This document shows positions 45,265 to 56,235 of a stretch of DNA of 64,000 bases, piece after piece. The position numbers and the translations under genes were made by a program. Under the pieces are notes generated by a model that made no database searches, was not told the DNA's origin, and saw only the letters and a list, made by a program, of their open reading frames with translations. The DNA is taken from NCBI GenBank assembly GCA_032622095.1, contig CP136067.1, forward strand, positions 200,842,052 through 200,906,051. Direction: 5' to 3'. How positions within the stretch are numbered: position 1 is the stretch's first letter; every line of letters begins with the position of its first letter. The DNA comes from Siphonodentalium dalli (taxonomy: Eukaryota > Mollusca > Scaphopoda > Gadilida > Siphonodentaliidae).

Positions 45265-46350
45265 TTCGATTTATTTAGTATTAAGTTAGCACCCTTCTTG
45301 AAATAATGAACGTGTATCGGTACCATTCCGACTCCCATATATAAGTTATTTTTTATGAATAATCGCGGTGTGGTGGTGTCTTTACTTTTTCTGGGCCAAT
45401 TTTCACAATCGACGGGTTGAATTTCGATGAAATTTCCGTTAAATAAAATGTTGCTGCTCATTTGCCATTTGAGCAGCAATTTCGAGAATATAATTTGGAC
45501 TATGGAGGTGATAATTAATTACGTAACGCACACACCACGAGCTCCTCCTCCAATATAAATATATATTTCATTGTAAGCGCGGGTGGTTGTGATGCCACAT
45601 ACCCAATGCACAGGCGGGGAACAATCCTCTTCTTGGTACGACCGAACCTGACATCGAATGAGTTAATTTAGTACAAATGTCCATATCTCATATAAAAAAA
45701 ATCGGCGGTTTCCTTTTCGCTGACTTCACCCATCGCCGCTTTTTGAAACGCATAGCAGGAAATGGCACCCTTTTAACAAGTGGAGAATTTGTTTTGTACA
45801 GGGCCAGTATGGCCAGGATTGGTCGTCTTCCTACTGATCTTGTTTTACTTACCGTTATAGTTGTATTGATGTATATAACTTTCCAAAAAATAAAATTTAA
45901 TTTTAGTCTCTTTTTTGAATTTCCAGGACTATTTCATTTGCATTGGTGAAAAATCATTTAAAAAAATTTAAATTTAAATTAAAAAAACTAAATTTTGCAA
46001 TACCACACTAAGCCACAATACGAACCTTATCTACACTATTTGTCTAATTGTACTTAATTTAGCTGACCTCTTTGTTTTCGATGGTGTCTGCATGGTGTTA
46101 TATCATAATGCTATGAAGAAGCCAATGTGTTTTCAAAACACTGGTGTTTCATAATCAGCTGACCAACTAATCACTGGCCACTGTGTTTTAAAAGTTGAAA
46201 CTTGAATTGACCCATACGTTAATTAATTTCAATAAAGTATATAAAAATAAATATTATCGTAAAACTTATGGGAGGGCACTTGACATTAGGTCGAATGTAC
46301 ACACGCAGGTTAGGGTGCATTTACATTGCTATAGAAATGTACACAGATCT
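45265..46350 (+). repeat. Segmental copy B within the giant insertion
   Basis: Closely matches copy A from ATTCGATTTATTTAGTATTA onward, lacking the 278-bp block and having a short extra segment near 46095-46135. By eye it differs from copy A by a few percent. Confidence 0.9.
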
Positions 46351-47296
46351 ACACGCAGACTAGTGTAAACAGGTTGATATAGAAATTCCCACAGAAAGAA
46401 AACGGTATTAGTTCGTGTGAGCAAAAATCGTGTCCGCTAACGTCACGGTAAACGCCGAAGCATTGCGACAGGCAAATCAGTTTTGATTAATTGTTACTCG
46501 GGCTTGGCGAATGTTTTCGTTGTCATTTCAACCCGTGTATTTCGAATATTGAACACGGACAGGGACGTGGCAACTTGTTCAACGGTTGGAAATTTCATAC
46601 CTTACACAACATTAGTTGTAATTTCCAAACCAACAATAGATTGAAAATGATCTTGTAGTTTGATTTTCAAACATTTTATTTGGGGGGGGGGGGGGGGGGT
46701 ATTGTTTTCGGACCAATATTTGCATAATTTCCTACTTTTTATCAAAATTTTGGGCTGGAATGGCCATCAGCTGGAAATTTTCCAACCTTATCATAGGGGC
46801 GGGTGTCATGTTGAAAATGTCCAACACTTGGAAAGATTGCGTCCTGGTCCCTCCCCGTGGCCAGTCATCATCATCATATTTATTGTCTAACAGCTATATA
46901 TAAAAACTGCATGTAATTTAAGAAAACAATATTGTCCTAAATTGGTCAACATTGTCATTGGAATTGTCATCAGTTGGAAATTTTACTACATTTGGTCAAA
47001 TAAAGGGTGTTGTAGGGTAACTGCATGATTTTCATTCTTTCTTCGAACCATTATCAAGTGGTATAAGGGTACACTTTAAATACATGCGGCACATACCAAA
47101 TCGCTGTTATCTGCTGATAGTTGATACATGTTTATGTCTGGCATAAACTGACACGACTCGCAGTGAATTGTCAATTACCAGAGTACTGATCAGCGAGCGT
47201 TCAATATTAGTAATCATGTTGTGATCACAGTAATGCGCGACACGTGACTTCATACAGATCTGTATACATTTCTACAGCAGTATAAACGCAGCCTTA
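46308..47296. mobile_element. Possible inverted-repeat element with about 40-bp imperfect ends
   Basis: The left end TTAGGGTGCATTTACATTGC and the complement of the right end, TAAGGCTGCGTTTATACTGC, agree and continue through a shared GTAGAAATGTA-ACAGATCT-type stretch. No target duplication was found. It contains a G homopolymer near 46682-46699. Confidence 0.5.
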
Positions 47297-48150
47297 TGGT
47301 CATCAATAACAGTAAATACCCTAACCCCACCCACATCATGTAGGTTAACAAAACTGACAATAAATAAGTTTCCGTGGACATAATTGCCATGCTTGAAACG
47401 ACCGATTATCAGTTTGAATATTTTAGTCGTTTAATATATATAAAACATAATAAGATATTTCTGTAAACAAAATATTGCAGTAAAATCAAATTTAAAATAG
47501 GGACATTTTGAGCTGAAACCCTCTGCGCTGTTTACGGATATCGATTATAATAATTAGCAAAACGAAGCCATCCATCCATCGAAATAGTTTCTATGAAGCG
47601 AATTATATCAGGTCAGAATATATTATTATTTTAATACATATTAAATATTCATATGTTCGTGTAAATATATTGGAGAAAGGTTCTAATCCGACACAACGTT
47701 CGAAGGTTTGTTTAAAACTAAACGGACATTGATACCAGACAAATTCTAAATTGAAACTAAATTGAACATTTATCAAAGGTCCCGTCAAGATATTTTCGAT
47801 CTAACAACAGGAAGATGTAAATCTATAAGATTCAATAAATATATATAGTCATATGTTCCTGTCAAAATATTAGAGTTTAGTATTAAGTTAGCACCCTTCT
47901 TGAAATAATGCATGTGTATCGGTACCATTCCGACTCCCTCCGACTCCCATATATTAGTTATTTTTTATGAGTAATCGCGGTATATTGGTAGCTTTACTTT
48001 CTCTTGGCCAATTTTTACAATCGACGGGTTGAATTTCGATAAAATTTCGGTTAAATAAAATGATGCTGCTCATTTGCCAATTTGAGCAGCAATTTCGAGA
48101 ATATATTTTGGACTAGGGAGGTGATAATTAATTACGTAACGGACACCGCG
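47297..48150 (+). repeat. Segmental copy C within the giant insertion
   Basis: Begins ATGGTCATCAATAACAGTAA as in copy A. It is interrupted at about 47324-47778 by unrelated sequence, then resumes GTCCCGTCAAGATATTTTCG and continues to GGTGATAATTAATTACGTAA. The remainder of copy A is absent. Confidence 0.85.
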
Positions 48151-48521
48151 AGCTCTGCCACCGCGGCTTGCCAAGCTCCGGCCGCCAGCGATGTTTCCGT
48201 GTTCAGCCATGTTCCTCCGTGTTCATGTCGCGGTCACCTGTGGTATGGCCGTGGTCACCCGTGGTCATAGCGTGGATTTCCGTGTTCAAACGTGATCATT
48301 TGGCCGTGGTCACCCGTTCGTCGTACCGTGATCATAGCGTGGATGTTCCGTGTTCAAACGTGATCAGAGCGTGTTCAAACGTGATCAGAGCGTGTTCAAA
48401 ATCTGAACACGATTGAACACGTTTACCCAGACCGTGTTCTTGGCGAGTTTAGATTTTGAACACGGAAAAATCGCGCGGGGTCTTCCGTGGACATGTAAAA
48501 AACCACGGGCCTTGTACTGTA

Positions 48522-49020
48522 CATGTAGGTGGTTTAGGCGGTACTTTGTATAACAGAATGACTATTCCTTCTTTCATCGTTGGTGGGATCCACCCCATGC
48601 GGAATATACCGTCATATAGTCTTTTGATGCATTCTATGAATTAAGGAAGTCGGAGCGTGCAACAAATGTTCATTCGATAAGTTATCTGCTCCACCCGCTT
48701 TGTTCTTTTTCAGTTCCTCACATGAAGAACGATTTCGGTGAGCTCGACTGGTTGACATTGCGGGCAGTTCGGTTGCACGGGATCTTTAGCAAGGGGAACA
48801 TAGCTATCAACTTCTCTGGTAACGTGGTCCTCAAACTCAGAGGCTTAGAATGGGGTGGTGGATTGAACAATTCTCTGAAGTACTCAGACCAGCCAGAAAG
48901 TGTTTCATCCGCGTCACGTGTCAGAGACCCGTTGACTTCCATAACCGATCCGATTTGAGAGACACGCGAACGGTTTTGGTTGATAGACCGCCAGAAGGAC
49001 GTTTGGTTGGAGGCAGAGTC
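48522..49020 (-). pseudogene. LINE protein, region before the polymerase motifs (upstream part of split LINE)
   Basis: On the minus strand it encodes SASNQTSFWRSINQNRSRVS, then VMEVNGSLTRDADETLSGWS and EYFRELFNPP: the linker between endonuclease and polymerase in many LINE ORF2 proteins (FW..IN…G.l..d…..W..YF..L). It then passes through MKEGIVILLYKVPPKPP towards the polymerase. The reading stops at 48522 and resumes at 38005 across the giant insertion. Upstream it is cut by the GC-rich palindrome at 49022. Contains stops; non-functional. Confidence 0.88.
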
Positions 49021-49021
49021 G

Positions 49022-49262
49022 CACTCAAGCGAAAGCGACAAAAAGTGCGCCATTAGTAACGCGTCGAAAGCGCCGAAAGCGCCGAAAGCGAAAAAATGTG
49101 CGCCGTAACGGCGCACTTTTTGTCGCTTTCGGCGCGCCGAAACATGCGCTAATATCGAACATTTTGTCGCTTTCGGTGCGCGCGCCGCGTTACTAATGGC
49201 GCACTTTTTGTCGCTTTCGGCGCTCGCCGAAAGCGCCATTAGCAAGTGGCCCTAATAGGATT
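49022..49262. mobile_element. GC-rich palindromic MITE, GCGAAAGCGACAAAAAGTGC family (about 241 bp)
   Basis: Built of inverted copies of GGCGCACTTTTTGTCGCTTT and CGGCG. There are at least four such arms, alternating in direction, with a central GTGCGCCGTAACGGCGCAC palindrome. It is strongly CpG-rich against an AT-rich background. It sits at the upstream edge of the LINE reading. Exact ends and target duplication are unclear. Confidence 0.75.
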
Positions 49263-50024
49263 CCATACAATAAGAACAACTTCACCACGGATGGCTTCAA
49301 TTCGCCGTAAACGGATGCCACATCACAAATATGGTATGTCAACTCGACCGATAAAAAGAATACATTATATTTAACGAACAATAACCAACCAATACTAATT
49401 ATCATAGAGACCACTATACATGATATGTAACCAACCCATAATAATAATCGTATAGAGGGCACTACAAACAGCAGGCAACGGGAACCGAAAGTAGGACGCA
49501 TTATATCCTCAACTAATTGATATGAATGACACGTCATAATGTTCTTTCTTATTCATATTGTTCGGAGCGAATGGTCCTCAATTCTGGGAAGAGGTGATCA
49601 AATAGCGTCACTGTGCACGTATGGGTCAGGGAGTGTAGTAGGTGTACTGGGTGAGAATATAGTATTGATATTAACTGTCGGCTGGTGGTACTCATTTCAT
49701 GGCTTAGTTTTACGGTCGGATAGTGGATAACCGAGGTAAGCCAATTAAGGTACACACATAAACGCTGAAGGGGTCACTCTCACCAACAAAAGTGCTGTAG
49801 GTTACACAGATTTTGAAAATGTGCTAAAGGGTTTGTGATCGGCAATATTTTATTACTTCAACTGTATTTTCTTGAAAGTCTGGCACCCATCAGCAATTTG
49901 TTTTCCGTTCATTTTAATTTTCATTGGAACGTAAAAAATTATTCGCTAACATGCAGAAATCATGGCAGACACCAAAACTAAACGTCATTTAGAACGATAT
50001 GTCAAAACATGTCTACCCTTCAGC
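49263..50024. other. No supported feature
   Basis: AT-rich. Open frames up to about 70 codons occur but show no recognisable protein or splice structure. Confidence 0.45.
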
Positions 50025-50625
50025 ACATTTTCAAAACCTGTGTACCCTTCAGCACTGTTTTTGGTGAGAGTGACCCCTTCAGCACTGTTTTTGGTGATAT
50101 TCACCCCTTCAGCACTGTTTTGGTGAGAGTGACCCCTTCAGCACTATTTTTGGTGTGAGTTACCCCTTCAGCACTTTTTTTGGTGAGAGTGACCCCTTCA
50201 GCACTGTTTTGGTGATATTGACCCCTTCAGCACTGTTTTGGTGATATTGACCCCTTCAGCACTGTTTTTGGTGTGAGTGACCCCTTCAGTACTGTTTTTG
50301 GTGAGAGTGACCCCCTTCAGCACTGTTTTGGTGATATTGACCCCTTCAGCACTGTTTTGGTGAGATTGACCCCTTCAGCACTATTTTTGGTGTGAGTGAC
50401 CCCTTCAGCACTGTTTTTGGTGAGAGTGACTTCTTCAGCACTGTTTTTGGTGAGAGTGACCCCTTCAGCACTGTTTTTGGTGTGAGTGACCCCATTCAGC
50501 ACTGTTTTTGGTGAGATTGGCCCCTTCAGCGCTGTTTTTGGTGTGAGTGACCCCTTCAGCACTGTTTTTGGTGTGGTCACTCAGCACTGTTTTTGATGAG
50601 AGTGACCCCCTTCAGCCACATTAAC
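50025..50625. repeat. About 30-bp minisatellite, about 20 copies
   Basis: The unit GACCCCTTCAGCACTGTTTT plus TGGTGAGAGT varies in its last bases (GAGAGT/GATATT/GTGTGAGT). A 30-bp period keeps one minus-strand frame open as a ten-residue repeat (TKNSAEGVTL-like); this reflects the period and is not evidence of a gene. A single diverged unit already occurs near 49775. Confidence 0.93.
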
Positions 50626-50692
50626 GTAGCGTGACGACATTCGAAATTTTCCAAAAATAGATTGAAATTGTTCTGATAGTTCGATTTTTCAA

Positions 50693-50783
50693 TGGTACGG
50701 TGTTCACCGGAGGTGTGTATATTGGTACGGTGTTCACCGGAGGTGTGTATATTGGTACGGTGTTCACCGAAGGTGTGCATGTC
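50693..50783. repeat. 33-bp tandem repeat, about 3 copies
   Basis: Units carry GGTACGGTGTTCACCGGAGG then TGTGTATATT. Two are nearly identical and the third is diverged. Confidence 0.88.
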
Positions 50784-51180
50784 GGTTCTGTATTGGAACG
50801 CGTATATATAAATTATAACTGTTTTGTGCAATGACATGGTGCCTACGTGAAGGGGAGATGATGTCGCTTACCGCGTTGTCCATGAGTAGAGCTACTCACG
50901 TCTACAAGACTACATTTGTATCCTAAAATGTGCACTTTGTTTCTGAAAATCCTTATTGTACCGAATAACGCGAGGATTATCCCAATTTCACATGGCAAGT
51001 CGCGTGTGAGTGTGTGACACGATTGCCAAACAATAGCAAAAATAGTAAAGTGAATCGTGAATTGCGTACGGATGACCTCTTTGACCTATTGACCTGGCAC
51101 CACGTGATTTGCGGTATACGTTATGTTTTTTGTTCTGGACCCCATGGACTGACATTTTTAGGACATATGTGAACATTTAA

Positions 51181-51413
51181 CCCTTTGATTACTGGCGCTT
51201 CCTTAATTTTTGCCAATGTATTCTCTTTCATGTATATATGCGAGTCGCCCATATGGCGCCTCACATATATAAGATAATGCATTGGCATAACAACATTTAC
51301 CTTGACAGTGCAAGCCAGTGTATTCTCTTGTATATGCGAGGCGACATATGTAAGATACTTCATTGGAACATGGTCATTAATGCTGCACCAGCGAAGCTCC
51401 CGTCATGAAAGGG
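51181..51413. mobile_element. TTAA-flanked MITE, family B, diverged (233 bp)
   Basis: TTAA at 51177-51180 and 51414-51417. The right end CGAAGCTCCCGTCATGAAAGGG matches family B (first 20 bases considered); the left end CCCTTTGATTACTGGCGCTT is diverged. Two degraded palindromes. Confidence 0.82.
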
Positions 51414-51417
51414 TTAA

Positions 51418-53170
51418 CTATATTTTAACGGATTGCTCGATGCCAAGTGAGAATCACGTAATTGTAACCCTCCCCAACAGGGGGGTGGTTGTAGCCCCTG
51501 ACCGCCCCGAATCTGGTGCCACCCCTACATAAAACATGTGCCGGTAATAAATTGATTTAAAAAGACCAAAAATCAAACTCAAGCATGTGCAACGTTGCTC
51601 AAGCCCGCCCGTGCGAACTGTGTATATAACTTTTGAAGCCAAGCATGATTTAGTGCAAAGTTTGTCCGTTTGACATGGATCACTATCTATAAACGAACTT
51701 TCTCCCGCCACCAGAATTATTATAGCGAAAACACTGAGTCCACAACCAGCATTATACAAGCGACAACACTAGGAGTGTATTGTAGCAGGGGTTGCACTTA
51801 AAAGCCAAGTGTAAGCGACCGCATGTGGTCTGTGAAATGCATCAACGTCAGCAGCTTAAGTGTTTGGGAACACATTGCACCCACGCTGGGAGCCAGATTA
51901 ATAGAAAGTACATCGTTCTGAGATACACCGGTTTATCGAGAAGTCTTCAACATGCGAGAGTGTATCGGGATGGCGTAATAACCGACGACCTTCACTCACC
52001 GAGTTTCTAGTGGCACAAACAGGGAATGAATGAACTCAATGAGGAATATCAAAATAAAAACAACTGGCTGGCATTATGACAGAAGTATTACAAACAACCA
52101 GCAGCAAAACATTGCATCATCGCGCGGATGTGTGAGAACGCTGCAGAGCTAACGTATTGGCGCTTGTTTTAGAATTTCGTACTTAATTGAATACGAGGTT
52201 CATATAGTGTAATTATTTATTACATACATCTGGAGTTTGTAGAGAATATATAGGTTTCTTGTTGCACACATCTTCGTTTTTTAAAGTTTTAAAGTGATTG
52301 AAGTATCGTTTACAGGTTGTGTTCTTTGTGTGTCGTTCTATCTGTCGATTTCAAGTGCGGGTTGATATGGATACAGTCTCACCAAATAAGGATGGAATTT
52401 TCGAAAACGGGTAAGTAAAATATACACTACTATAGGGGATTGTACACGGGTAAGTAAAGTATATACTACCAGGAGATTGCCCGCCAACATGACGGGTATA
52501 TAAATGTTCTTCGTTACTTTCTGGTCTCCGCGTTCATGAACACATTCTAATTTCAATATTAGCAATGGATTGGTCAAGCTCTTTCGCTGGAGGCGCGTTG
52601 GAACATTTTACTGATCTAAAACTGTATTTTTTCTTATTAGTCGGATTCCAGTCATTTTGCAATTTTGGATTGTTAAAAGCGATCTGAAAACGGATTATGT
52701 ATGCCTAGTAGGTGCGTTTTTGGGATTGACTTGTTTCCTTTCTTGAATTTTGGCGGGTCTGGCCTAAATCGAGGTCAACATAATTTAGAGAGCGTTTCGT
52801 ATTTACAGAAAACGATTGATGGTGCCATCTGATGTTCGGTGATCGGTGCGATTTGAAATTTCTCAAAACTACTAGCTATGAACATTAGACGTATTTTTGG
52901 AAAATTGGATGTGATCAGTTCTTGCTGGCTACAGTTGCGATCAAAATTTAACGCTGAACCCTGAGTCTATTCCACATACAGTGGGAGATTCTATGTTTTT
53001 GCAGGATTTGTTTCCACTAAAATGTCAGACTGTAAACAGGTAGACTCTGAACGTAGACCGCCATATTTGATACTTTTGGCAAATTTCAACTCGCGCAGTC
53101 AGCCAGAAGGCTAATTCTGATGATTAATATTTGTGTAATAAGTAAAACGTAAGGTCCAAAAAACTTTTTT
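51418..53170. other. No recognised gene
   Basis: AT-rich sequence. A phrase (CCACTAAAATGTCAGACTGT then AACAGGTAGA) near 53010 recurs diverged at about 53990 (ACTAAAATGTCAAGCTGGAA), suggesting a dispersed repeat. Otherwise nothing supportable. Confidence 0.45.
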
Positions 53171-53177
53171 CCATTAA

Positions 53178-53462
53178 CACTTTACCCAACAAACCGGCCA
53201 AAACCGGCCAAATAAAGCTTCAACAGCCTAAATTATCTTGGGTCTGTCTCAATAAAACCATACAAATATGGATATCATTGGAACCGGCTCCTTGACCACA
53301 TTGTGATAGTTACAGTTATGCCCTGTGCCAATGCATTCTCTTATATATGCGAGTCGACCATGCATTGGCCAATGCATTCTCTTATATATGCGAGGCGACC
53401 TATGGTCGACTCGCATATATAAGAGAATGCATTGGCACAGGGCCGTTCTGTTGGGTAAAGGG
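53178..53462. mobile_element. Family A TTAA MITE with internal deletion (285 bp)
   Basis: TTAA at 53174-53177 and 53463-53466. The left end is CACTTTACCCAACA (one substitution) and the right end TGTTGGGTAAAGGG. The left palindrome is cut after GCGAGTCGACCAT and joined directly to the right one, with the A-rich spacer lost. Confidence 0.9.
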
Positions 53463-54251
53463 TTAAAATTTCATCTGGTCACAGGTATACTTGACAGTAG
53501 ACATGCTATTGATAAATAAACCGTTGGCGTGTTGTGTTTAACATTCCGAAATTTCGAGACCATTTTTTAAAACCACAGTAATCTGACTTATCGTGAAATC
53601 AGCGAGGGTGGGGGTAGGGTTAGCTTTTCTGCGATATCTTTACCAACAATCAATGTTTCGGAGTTGTTTGTGGCATATGATCAAGACATCATTGTAGTTT
53701 ATTCATGTTCGTGTATATGTGAGGTAGCTGATTTTAAGAATATTCAATATCTTAATAGTTGGGAAAGAAAATTGAAAATGCAGTCATAAATACAATTCAT
53801 TTGATGATTTTATGAAAAGGTGTCACATTAAGATATGCAATTATGCAATTTGTGACAACATCTCTCCATGTTTTTCAATTTCCAGGAACAAAGAAAGCCA
53901 TTAACCGAAATTGCTATGCATAATAGCATGTTTTTTTTATCGCCATGTGGACGATAACAAAATAGAGGGCTACACAAATAAAAACCTCACTAAAATGTCA
54001 AGCTGGAAACAGGTAGATTCTGAAAATAGACACACTGGTGGTATAGAATCCATTCTCAGATCGCTTTTAACATTCAGAAAACGCGCGACCATTTTTTTTT
54101 CGACATAATGAATCCGACTACATGTATACTTCTGGACAGCTTCACATTCAGTGCTGGTCATTCCAATGAGGAAACAATCTAATCACTTGTATGGTATATG
54201 ACGCGACTAATAACTCATCCAGTGTAACCCGAGCGCCAGGTGGACATAAAC

Positions 54252-54325
54252 ACACCAACGCTAACTTTGACTACACCTACGCTAACTTTGACTACACCTA
54301 CGCTAACTTTGACTACACCTACGCG
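54252..54325. repeat. 21-bp tandem repeat, 3-4 copies
   Basis: The unit CGCTAACTTTGACTACACCT plus A is repeated without differences. Confidence 0.92.
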
Positions 54326-54450
54326 GTTCGCTCAACTTCCATGTAGAGAAAATTATATCGCCATGGGTGGGTTATTCGGTCGCTAGATCTACAATTGTAT
54401 GATTTATGCTTTTTTCTTTCTTTGAACTGTGTATATATTACATTCATTAA

Positions 54451-54970
54451 AGATGGATTATCTCTTTAAATAACAAATTTTAAATAGTTGCGTGGGTATA
54501 AAATAATAGATATGAACTGAAGACCTATGTCCGGAAAAGCTTCTATCAATTAATATTGATTTTATTTCGAATATTAAATCGGGCCCGTTTATGTTACTAT
54601 TTTTAGAACCGACCATACGGATGAGACCGCATTGCGATATAGAGCACTGGGTTGTTCCTATGGCTACGCAACGAATGTCAAATATCACAGATTGGTTGTT
54701 TGTATTGTTTTGTTCCACAGATATAAGCGATAATGAGTATAATTAACGGTTATTTGTGAAAAAATTGCACAATATAATTTCTGGTCTCTGTTAACAGTAA
54801 CCACTATTGTTCGTTAGCTAAACAAACACACCTTTTTAGACCAGAAAATATTCGAAATAAAATTAATATTAATCGATAGAAGCATTTCCGGACAGGAGTC
54901 TTCGATTCAAATCTAATATTTTATACCCCGGTAACTGTATAATACATGTTTACAAAGAGATAATCCACCT
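54451..54970. mobile_element. TTAA-flanked Kolobok-like MITE, AGRTGGATTATC family (520 bp)
   Basis: TTAA at 54447-54450 and 54971-54974. The ends are inverted copies of AGRTGGATTATCTCTTT. Inner inverted pairs (TCCGGAAAAGCTTCTATCAA against TTGATAGAAGC-type complement, TATTTCGAATATT) extend the arms to about 150 bp. Non-coding. Confidence 0.87.
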
Positions 54971-55409
54971 TTAATGGAGGAAAAAAAGAAATATATATAA
55001 TTCTACAGCTGTCCCACAGACTTGATATCGACATATTTAGGGTATAGGTCAGCTGTTGGCCGAAGAATGAAACGTTTCGTGTCCGGTGAGGTTGATATAT
55101 TTGGTTGGGGCGAATATCGAGCTTTCGTTATACACCACAAATGAGCCCTATATACATGCTATATTCTTCGAGATATCGGCCGCCCCACGCAATTACAAAT
55201 CCTGTTCCGTAGTTTTTCATTTTGTCCCCCAATCCCGTCCCATTCCACAGTTTGTAATGTTCCAAAGAATGGATGTTAATGTTGTAAACTTTCAAGAATG
55301 ACAATAGTCTGGTCGAAGTCTTTTGAAATTTATATTCATTGAATGACTTAAATCAAACATCAGTTATCATATTTAAGGATCACTCGTATGTTTCCCGAGT
55401 GTTTTTTAA

Positions 55410-55847
55410 AGGTACTCAATTCGATCAGAGGGTCCCCATATCATCACATTCCAACAACAACAACATTTTTTGAAATGCCGCTTCAGTTATCAGAATCTAA
55501 TAATTGCCCAAAAATAATAAAAAGCACAATCAACTATAGTATAAAACTGCACAAAACCTGTTATTTATCAACATTTTTGTTCATCGAAATTTTGCCGGTT
55601 TGTCAAATATCTGACACAAAAAGCCACTTGATTTTAGAGTTATCCATCTTTACCAGCAATTTGGTCAATGAAATTCTTCTCGTTGACTGTCTATTGGGCC
55701 AGTTAAAATTAAAATAATAGATTTCAAACATCGATATCTGATCACTCTGAGCTGTGAAGGGTGGGTTCCTCGACTCGAATCAAACATTTTTTACCACCGA
55801 AGCCAAGGAAATAGTAATTTGCGAGCGTTCATTCGGATTGAGTACCT
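55410..55847. mobile_element. TTAA-flanked Kolobok-like MITE, AGGTACTCAAT family (438 bp)
   Basis: TTAA at 55406-55409 and 55848-55851. The ends match the copy at 22881-23356, including CAGAGGGTCCCCAT and TCCTCGACTCGAATCAAA. An open frame of 109 codons across its left half has no recognisable content. Confidence 0.9.
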
Positions 55848-56023
55848 TTAAGTTGCTCATGAATTTGATACTCGAAACTCAACTCCTACCTTTAAGTTAA
55901 CTTATCAAATGTAGCTCATCCCGTCATAATGACAGACAACACTTTATTATTGATTTATGCCTCTAATGTGAGCAAACTCTCAGTATAAGTAACAGTACAA
56001 TGGCGCAAGAGTCAGTTATTTAA

Positions 56024-56235
56024 CCCTTTCAGTGCCAAGTCCGATTTTTGTATCAACCCATATTTCCTTGATCATTTTTCAAATTTATTGAAAATAATAA
56101 TGTGATACATTGATGGAAAGAGCTCTTTCCATCAATGTATCACATTATTATAATCAATAAATTTGAAATTTGAAATTTGAAAAATGGTCAAGGAAATATG
56201 GGTTGATACAAAAATCGGACTTGGCACTGAAAGGG
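56024..56235. mobile_element. Palindromic TTAA-type MITE, CCCTTTCAGTGCCAAG family (212 bp)
   Basis: Left TTAA at 56020-56023; right flank TAAA (one base lost). The two halves are almost perfect complements: CCCTTTCAGTGCCAAGTCCG at the ends and GAAAGAGCTCTTTC at the centre, so the entire element can fold into one hairpin of about 100 bp per arm. Confidence 0.88.

Larger units (their letters stand above)
38006..48519. mobile_element. Giant inverted-end insertion, 10,514 bp, TA target duplication, splitting a LINE
   Basis: The ends are inverted copies of CAGTACAARGCCCGTGG followed by TTTTTT. TA is duplicated at 38004-38005 and 48520-48521. Deleting 38006-48521 rejoins the LINE frame exactly (…PPT, C, TSPDSYRAI…). 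Inside both ends lie several hundred bases of imperfect repeats of words like CGTGGTCATCCGTGTT (38040-38345 and 48200-48430). CAGT-type ends plus TA suggest the Tc1/mariner group, but those elements are short. The interior holds a hAT at 41301-42267 and three related segments, and no transposase was recognised. It may be a roughly 0.75-kb MITE later expanded by other insertions. Confidence 0.88.

Noticed and set aside
51454-52010. Open frames of 101 and 72 codons on opposite strands
   Set aside because: No homologue recognised, no matching splice sites, and they lie in otherwise featureless DNA.
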